From: Vibrio diabolicus
GTDB lineage: Bacteria; Pseudomonadota; Gammaproteobacteria; Enterobacterales; Vibrionaceae
Assembly (NCBI GenBank): GCA_001048675.1
Contig: CCKK01000027.1
Coordinates: 1-36,297, forward strand
Length of the DNA stretch: 36,297 bases
Direction of reading: 5' to 3'
Of this stretch, positions 31,752 to 36,297 are shown one piece after another (the first letter of the stretch is position 1; each line of letters starts with the position of its first letter). The notes beneath the pieces are model-generated. The model saw only the letters and a program-made list of their open reading frames with translations. It was not told the origin of the DNA and searched no databases. A program made the translations under genes and the position numbers.

Positions 31752-33691
31752 TAATCACTTACCTCGGCATGTGCTGCTGGGTGGTATAACTCAGAACCTG
31801 ACTCTCTAAATTCTTGCGATTTCTGACGCATCCCCTCAAGAGGATCATCAAGCATTTTGATCGAGATAGCTTGGTCCGCGGCAACTTGCTCAGTGTCTTT
31901 CGCGTACTCTCGTACCTCTTGCGAAATCTTCATAGAGCAGAACTTTGGTCCACACATCGAACAAAAGTGAGCAACTTTGCCAGACTCTTGAGGCAAGGTT
32001 TCATCATGGAAAGCGCGAGCGGTTTCTGGGTCGAGTGACAAGTTGAATTGGTCTTCCCAGCGGAATTCAAAACGTGCTTTAGAAAGCGCGTTATCACGAA
32101 CTTGTGCGCCAGGGTGCCCTTTAGCCAAATCAGCAGCGTGAGCAGCAAGCTTGTAAGTGATCATGCCTACCTTCACGTCTTCTTTGTTTGGTAAGCCAAG
32201 ATGCTCTTTAGGTGTTACGTAACAAAGCATCGCACAGCCATACCAGCCAATCATGGCAGCGCCAATACCTGACGTAATATGGTCGTAACCAGGAGCGACG
32301 TCTGTCGTCAGTGGACCAAGGGTGTAGAACGGAGCTTCATGGCAGTGCTCTAGCTGCTCTTCCATGTTCTCTTTGATCATGTGCATTGGAACATGGCCAG
32401 GACCTTCGATAATGACCTGTACGTCGTATTCCCACGCAACCTTAGTCAACTCGCCAAGGGTACGAAGCTCCGCAAATTGCGCTTCATCGTTAGCATCGGC
32501 AACCGAACCAGGGCGCAGACCATCACCGAGAGAAAGTGCCACATCATACTTGGCACAGATTTCACAGATCTCTCGGAAGTGGGTATATAAGAAGCTTTCT
32601 TGGTGATGTGCTAAACACCATTTCGCGATGATAGAACCACCACGAGAGACGATGCCGGTAACGCGTTTTGCTGTCATTGGTACATAGCGCAGTAGTAAGC
32701 CAGCATGGATAGTGAAGTAATCAACACCCTGCTCTGCTTGCTCAATCAGAGTATCACGCATCACTTCCCAGTTAAGGTTTTCCGCAACACCATTCACTTT
32801 CTCAAGCGCTTGGTACATAGGTACGGTACCGATCGGAACCGGGCTGTTACGCAGAATCCATTCTCGAGTTTCATGAATATTGCGACCTGTGGAGAGATCC
32901 ATAACAGTATCGCCACCCCAGCGTGTCGCCCACACTAGCTTCTCAACCTCTTCCTCAATCGAAGACGTCACCGATGAGTTACCAATATTGGCGTTTACTT
33001 TGACCAAAAAGTTACGTCCAATGATCATTGGTTCGGATTCTGGGTGGTTGATATTAGAAGGGATAATAGCGCGACCTTCGGCAACTTCTTTGCGAACAAA
33101 CTCGGCGGTAATGTCTTTTGGAAGATTAGCTCCAAAGCTTTGACCAGGATGCTGTTGATTCAGTACATCATCACGGTACTTGGCACGACCCATGTTTTCA
33201 CGCAGCGCGATGAATTCCATTTCTGGGGTAATAATGCCTTTGCGAGCATAGTGCAGCTGAGTGACGCACTGCCCATCCTTAGCGCGTCGAATACGTGGCA
33301 GGTTACCGTAACGCAGGTCGTCTAACGTCTCATCCTCTAAACGTTCTTTAGTGTATACCGAGCTTACTTCATCAAGTAACTCTGTGTCACCGCGCTCTTC
33401 AATCCAGCTTTCTCTTAGCTTTGGTAGGCCACTATAAAGGTCTATGGTGTGTTCTGGGTCTGTGTATACACCAGAGGTATCGTAAACGCGTACTGGCTCA
33501 TTAGGCTCGAAGATTGGCGATTCTTTTGTGCCACCAATCAGACTATCTGCTAGCGCTATTTCACGCATAGGTACACGAACATCTGGACGTGAACCTTCTA
33601 CATATACTTTTGTGGAATTTGGGTACGGCTGTACCGAGAGTGTTTCAATGAACTGTTTTGCTTCCAGTCTCGCTTGTTTGCGACTCGACAT
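31751..33691 (-). CDS. thiC: Phosphomethylpyrimidine synthase ThiC
   Basis: 646 aa (E. coli 631). Radical SAM enzyme that rearranges aminoimidazole ribotide to the thiamine pyrimidine phosphate. The unusual cluster motif CSMCGPKFC (CxxCxxxxC) is near the C-terminus, with YTDP, RGGSI, SLGDGLRPG, EGPGHVPMH and YDHITS blocks ahead of it. AAGGA lies about 9 bp before the ATG. First gene of the operon, 180 bp after the TPP riboswitch; thiE follows with a TAATG overlap. Confidence 0.98.
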   Translation of the reverse strand: MSSRKQARLEAKQFIETLSVQPYPNSTKVYVEGSRPDVRVPMREIALADSLIGGTKESPIFEPNEPVRVYDTSGVYTDPEHTIDLYSGLPKLRESWIEERGDTELLDEVSSVYTKERLEDETLDDLRYGNLPRIRRAKDGQCVTQLHYARKGIITPEMEFIALRENMGRAKYRDDVLNQQHPGQSFGANLPKDITAEFVRKEVAEGRAIIPSNINHPESEPMIIGRNFLVKVNANIGNSSVTSSIEEEVEKLVWATRWGGDTVMDLSTGRNIHETREWILRNSPVPIGTVPMYQALEKVNGVAENLNWEVMRDTLIEQAEQGVDYFTIHAGLLLRYVPMTAKRVTGIVSRGGSIIAKWCLAHHQESFLYTHFREICEICAKYDVALSLGDGLRPGSVADANDEAQFAELRTLGELTKVAWEYDVQVIIEGPGHVPMHMIKENMEEQLEHCHEAPFYTLGPLTTDVAPGYDHITSGIGAAMIGWYGCAMLCYVTPKEHLGLPNKEDVKVGMITYKLAAHAADLAKGHPGAQVRDNALSKARFEFRWEDQFNLSLDPETARAFHDETLPQESGKVAHFCSMCGPKFCSMKISQEVREYAKDTEQVAADQAISIKMLDDPLEGMRQKSQEFRESGSELYHPAAHAEVSD

Positions 33692-33868
33692 AGCATTTTT
33701 CCTTGCTTTGTTATACTAGATAAAAAGTAATTGGATAAAAATGCTTGGCGGATAGATGCGACAAGAGGAGTCAAATTAAGGCTAAATAAAGCTTAAGTAA
33801 TTTGCCTATAACAACATTCGACTATTTGATAGGTCAACCAGAAAGAACTCCGGTATAAATATCTTCTC

Positions 33869-33950
33869 TTGTTCCCTTCGCAGATTCTAATCTGATCAGG
33901 TTCAACGGATCCCGAATTAACGGTCTCAGCCTTATGGCACTCCGACAAGT
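33869..33950 (-). ncRNA. TPP riboswitch (THI element)
   Basis: On the minus strand the aptamer shows TCGGAGTGCC, GGCTGAGA, and CCGTTGAACCTGATCAG...TGCGAAGGGAA, the conserved TPP-binding core. It lies ~180 bp before thiC and should shut the operon when thiamine pyrophosphate is plentiful. The segment ACAAGAG just after the aptamer can pair with CTCTTGT about 100 nt downstream (33760-33766 on the plus strand reads ACAAGAG), a possible part of the switching platform. Confidence 0.97.
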
Positions 33951-33956
33951 GATATC

Positions 33957-33985
33957 AGTATATAAAAACGGCCTGGTTAAACCAA
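33957..33985 (-). promoter_or_regulatory. Promoter of the thi operon
   Basis: On the minus strand, TTGGTT (33980-33985), a 17-bp spacer and TATACT (33957-33962) place the start at the 5' end of the riboswitch. It overlaps the crcB terminator hairpin. Confidence 0.7.
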
Positions 33986-33989
33986 GCCG
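33964..33989 (-). terminator. Intrinsic terminator of crcB
   Basis: On the minus strand CGGCTTGGTT-TAACCAGGCCG-TTTTT: a stem with one mismatch and a T5 tail, 25 bp past the crcB stop, sharing DNA with the thi promoter. Confidence 0.8.
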
Positions 33990-34014
33990 ACCTGTTTAAT
34001 TTTTAACTACTTTG

Positions 34015-34398
34015 CTAGCTGCGCATCAATAATTGGAAACCGATCCACGCAGCAGAGATGCTCAGCACCACATTTAATAAAATATTTAACCCCATCTTAA
34101 AAAATGCACCTTGCTGCATAAGTAAAACATTATCCATAGAAAAGGTGGAAAACGTCGTCAGTGCCCCTAAAAATCCCAAACCAATCACTTGTCGCCAAGG
34201 TTCTGTTGCCAACAGTTCATTGTCGAACGCAGCAATCAACAAGCCCATTATAAATGAACCAACCACATTAACGGTTAACGTACCGTATGGAAAACCACGC
34301 CCCAATAAAATGACACACAGTTCAGATATCAAGTAACGAGAACACGCACCAAAAGCACCACCTAGCGCAATAAAACCAAGAATGGAAAACTGCCCCAT
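34015..34398 (-). CDS. crcB: Fluoride channel/exporter CrcB (Fluc)
   Basis: 127 aa, same length as E. coli CrcB. Four membrane helices form a dual-topology dimeric fluoride channel. Signatures are GGAFGACSRY, GTLTVNVVGSFIMG and LGFLGALTTFSTFS. The ATG at 34398 has a GGGGGGA ribosome site just upstream; a 13-codon upstream extension in frame is less likely. No fluoride riboswitch is visible in the 120 bp upstream. Confidence 0.95.
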   Translation of the reverse strand: MGQFSILGFIALGGAFGACSRYLISELCVILLGRGFPYGTLTVNVVGSFIMGLLIAAFDNELLATEPWRQVIGLGFLGALTTFSTFSMDNVLLMQQGAFFKMGLNILLNVVLSISAAWIGFQLLMRS

Positions 34399-34522
34399 AA
34401 TTCCCCCCAACACTATTGATGACGATATTGTAACCAAAACTAAAGCGATATTGATGGTGAAATTTTAGAATTCGACAACGTATTGCATTTAAAACAGGCT
34501 GAGATTAAAAAAGTTACAGGAG

Positions 34523-35905
34523 TCACTTTACTTCAATATACCCCATCAAACCGGTTTTCATGTGCTCAATAACATGGCAGTGATACATCCAACGTCCAGG
34601 GTTGTTAGCAACAAAGGCAGCTTTGGCACTGCCATTTTTTCCAAGTAAAACCGTATCGGTATGGAACGGTTCGTCGAGTTTCTTTCCATCTAACTCAAGA
34701 ACAGTAAATGTATGCCCATGAAGATGAATAGGATGATGATATTGAGTAACGTTCTTCAAATTGAAGATATAGGTTTTTCCAAGCTCCAATGTTGAAAGTG
34801 GCGCAGGGATATTATCTATGCTCATTCCCTCCCAAGCCCGTTTGTTCATCAGCCAGAATTTAGGTATCGCTTTGCCCGATTTATCGACAGGAGTGATCGC
34901 CCCCTCCCATTCAAACACATAATCGATTTGCTCCGCATTTTCCAAATCAAGATCAGGCACAGGGTTGAGAGGCAATAAAGGCAGTTTCTTGTTGCTTGGC
35001 AGGTCAGACTCAACAACTTCAAACTCACACAAAGAGAATGGGAAGCGCCCTTTCATTTGACGCACATAAACACGCTCTCCAGCCTTCGGAGCAATCAATC
35101 CGATATCCAATCTCATTCCCGGACCAATTTTGTGTTGAGTGAGCCTATAAGGCGTTTTAACTGGATTGCCATCGATAGCAATAACCCAAGCCTCTGTGCC
35201 TTCAATCGCGATCGGATAGGTAATGGTGTTATCGACATTAGCAATTCTTAATCGCGTAGTCGCGTTCTGCTTCAGCGTATAAACAGGCTCATGAATACCA
35301 TTGACGCTACTCCACTCTCCTGGCGTTCCCATACGTGCACTCAAGCGCGGCACCATTAGATTCTTCCACTGTCCTTGCTTGTCTAAATGCCAATGCTTGA
35401 GGACGACTTCATGCTCTTCATCAAACTGAACAGGCTCAGCCTCTTCAACAATTATTAGCCCAACCAACCCCATACCAAGCTGCTTAACGCTGTTCATGTG
35501 TGGGTGATACCAAAACGTACCTGCATCTGGCGGAATAAACTCATACGTAAAAGTCTCTCCGGGCATGATAGGAGCCTGGCTTAAAAACGGAACTCCATCC
35601 ATTTCAATAGGAATCCTCAAGCCATGCCAATGAATCGTCGTCGGCTCTGATAGCTTATTGATGAAGTTGATTGTTACCTTTTCCCCTTGTCGGCAACGAA
35701 TTATCGGTGCAGGTATACGCCCATTAAAAGCCAATACCTCAGTATTGAAACCGGGCACTAGTTCAGCCGTAGAAGGCTCTGCAGTGATATCGTATATATA
35801 CTGCCCCTGCTTATTAGTACTCCTAGATAGAGAACATGCAGGTAGAACAGTAAGCGCGGAGATCGCTAAGGATGATTGAAGGAAGCGTCGACGAGATATA
35901 TCCAT
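34523..35905 (-). CDS. Tat-exported multicopper oxidase
   Basis: 460 aa with three cupredoxin domains. The N-terminus SRRRFLQSSLAISALTVLPAC is a twin-arginine signal whose end (LPAC, C24) could be a lipobox, so the protein may be a periplasmic lipoprotein. Copper ligands are complete: HWHG (92-95), WYHPHM (132-137), HPIHLHGH (391-398), and HCHVIEH with axial Met453 (442-453). It resembles CueO/laccase and bilirubin-oxidase-type enzymes, but lacks the Met-rich helix of CueO. A Fur-like box lies upstream, which fits a ferroxidase or iron-linked role. Product specificity cannot be told from sequence. Confidence 0.93.
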   Translation of the reverse strand: MDISRRRFLQSSLAISALTVLPACSLSRSTNKQGQYIYDITAEPSTAELVPGFNTEVLAFNGRIPAPIIRCRQGEKVTINFINKLSEPTTIHWHGLRIPIEMDGVPFLSQAPIMPGETFTYEFIPPDAGTFWYHPHMNSVKQLGMGLVGLIIVEEAEPVQFDEEHEVVLKHWHLDKQGQWKNLMVPRLSARMGTPGEWSSVNGIHEPVYTLKQNATTRLRIANVDNTITYPIAIEGTEAWVIAIDGNPVKTPYRLTQHKIGPGMRLDIGLIAPKAGERVYVRQMKGRFPFSLCEFEVVESDLPSNKKLPLLPLNPVPDLDLENAEQIDYVFEWEGAITPVDKSGKAIPKFWLMNKRAWEGMSIDNIPAPLSTLELGKTYIFNLKNVTQYHHPIHLHGHTFTVLELDGKKLDEPFHTDTVLLGKNGSAKAAFVANNPGRWMYHCHVIEHMKTGLMGYIEVK

Positions 35906-35951
35906 ACATAGTTACCCATTAATCCAGATCGGTTGAGTGTAACTAAATATA

Positions 35952-35970
35952 AATAATGATTCTCATTTAT
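35952..35970 (-). promoter_or_regulatory. Candidate Fur box upstream of the multicopper oxidase
   Basis: AATAATGATTCTCATTTAT matches 14 of 19 positions of the Fur consensus (GATAATGAT-A/T-ATCATTATC). It is 47 bp before the start codon, where it could cover the promoter. Iron-dependent repression is inferred. Confidence 0.6.
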
Positions 35971-36105
35971 TGCTAACACTTCGGAGCACTTGGTTATAAC
36001 GACTAGTCTAATAGGTTGGTGAGTAATAAATACTTACAAAGAGCAGCAGGCAGCAGAAAGGCATATAGGTGGGATGAGAGGACAAATGCATAGTGGCAAG
36101 CAGAT

Positions 36106-36137
36106 ACAAAAAAGGCTCTGACCTAAGTCAGAGCCTT
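36106..36137 (-). terminator. Intrinsic terminator of the tRNA (rrn) operon
   Basis: 11-bp perfect stem AAGGCTCTGAC/GTCAGAGCCTT with a 4-nt loop, followed on the minus strand by T6G, six bases past tRNA-Trp. Confidence 0.93.
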
Positions 36138-36143
36138 GATATA

Positions 36144-36220
<77 letters not shown>

Positions 36221-36248
36221 GTAGAATTCTTATATTCTAGATTTGACA

Positions 36249-36270
36249 AAACCTCGCATGGGCGAGGTTG
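36249..36270 (-). terminator. Terminator-like hairpin between tRNA-Asp and tRNA-Trp
   Basis: On the minus strand AACCTCGC-CCAT-GCGAGGTT is followed by TTGTC. It may be a processing stem or a partial terminator that lowers tRNA-Trp relative to tRNA-Asp. Confidence 0.55.
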
Positions 36271-36281
36271 TCGATATTAAG

Positions 36282-36297
36282 TGGCGGAGTGGACGGG
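36282..36297 (-). tRNA. tRNA-Asp, 3' end only (cut by window edge)
   Basis: The minus strand ends CCCGTCCACTCCGCCA, the T-arm end, acceptor strand and CCA of a tRNA-Asp. The remainder lies beyond the right edge. Identity rests on similarity to the E. coli tRNA-Asp 3' end and on the usual Asp-Trp order. Confidence 0.8.

Noticed and set aside
34399..34522. Fluoride riboswitch upstream of crcB
   Set aside because: The conserved crcB-motif blocks are not present in this A/T-rich stretch.
20174..35905. Functional link between the bufferin operon and the multicopper oxidase
   Set aside because: They are 12 kb apart on opposite strands with unrelated genes between, so shared copper function does not show a common system.

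Overview
The window looks like chromosome I of a Vibrio, probably from the Harveyi clade (harveyi/parahaemolyticus/alginolyticus type), close to the replication origin. The reasons are the gene order (ubiD-ferredoxin-fre, rho, trxA, rhlB-gppA, recQ-rarD, a CsrB-type RNA next to uvrD, thiCEFSGH), an enlarged UbiD with a duplicated C-terminal module, a two-part ThiE, and copies of the chromosome I parS motif. This is judged from remembered protein families; no database was searched.

Both ends are ribosomal. Bases 1-210, on the minus strand, hold the P1 and P2 promoters and the boxA leader of an rRNA operon running off the left edge. The right edge holds tRNA-Trp and the 3' end of tRNA-Asp, also minus strand, the usual tail of an rrn operon. 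The ~36 kb between them therefore probably lies between two rrn operons in the same orientation.

Left to right: ubiD-ferredoxin-fre (-), where the ferredoxin carries a one-base frameshift; a secreted alpha-helical protein of unknown function (-); rho (-) and trxA (-); rhlB-gppA (+); the queuosine-precursor transporter yhhQ (-); recQ plus a small DUF3630-like gene (-); rarD (+), an AraC regulator and a LysE exporter (+); a gamma-glutamyltransferase split by a frameshift in a G run (+); a ~416-nt CsrB-family sRNA (+); uvrD (-); a four-gene bufferin-type copper RiPP operon (DUF2282 precursor, DUF692, DUF2063, DoxX, +); a small hypothetical (-); a Bcr/CflA drug exporter divergent from a LysR regulator; an aminopeptidase P (+); the thiamine operon thiC-thiE-thiF-thiS-thiG-thiH (-) behind a TPP riboswitch; crcB (-); and a Tat-exported multicopper oxidase (-) with a candidate Fur box.

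The points most worth a second look are: (1) the bufferin operon, whose precursor has a Sec signal and four cysteines; (2) three strong parS-like sites within 11 kb (20513, 27318, 31227), one over the ribosome-binding site and start codon of the bufferin DUF692 gene and one inside thiE, plus a degenerate copy in a terminator stem at 10168; (3) two homopolymer frameshifts (ferredoxin, ggt) that look like assembly errors or recent lesions; (4) the CsrB-type RNA with about 16 AGGA motifs; (5) the duplicated UbiD module and the extra N-terminal half of ThiE.
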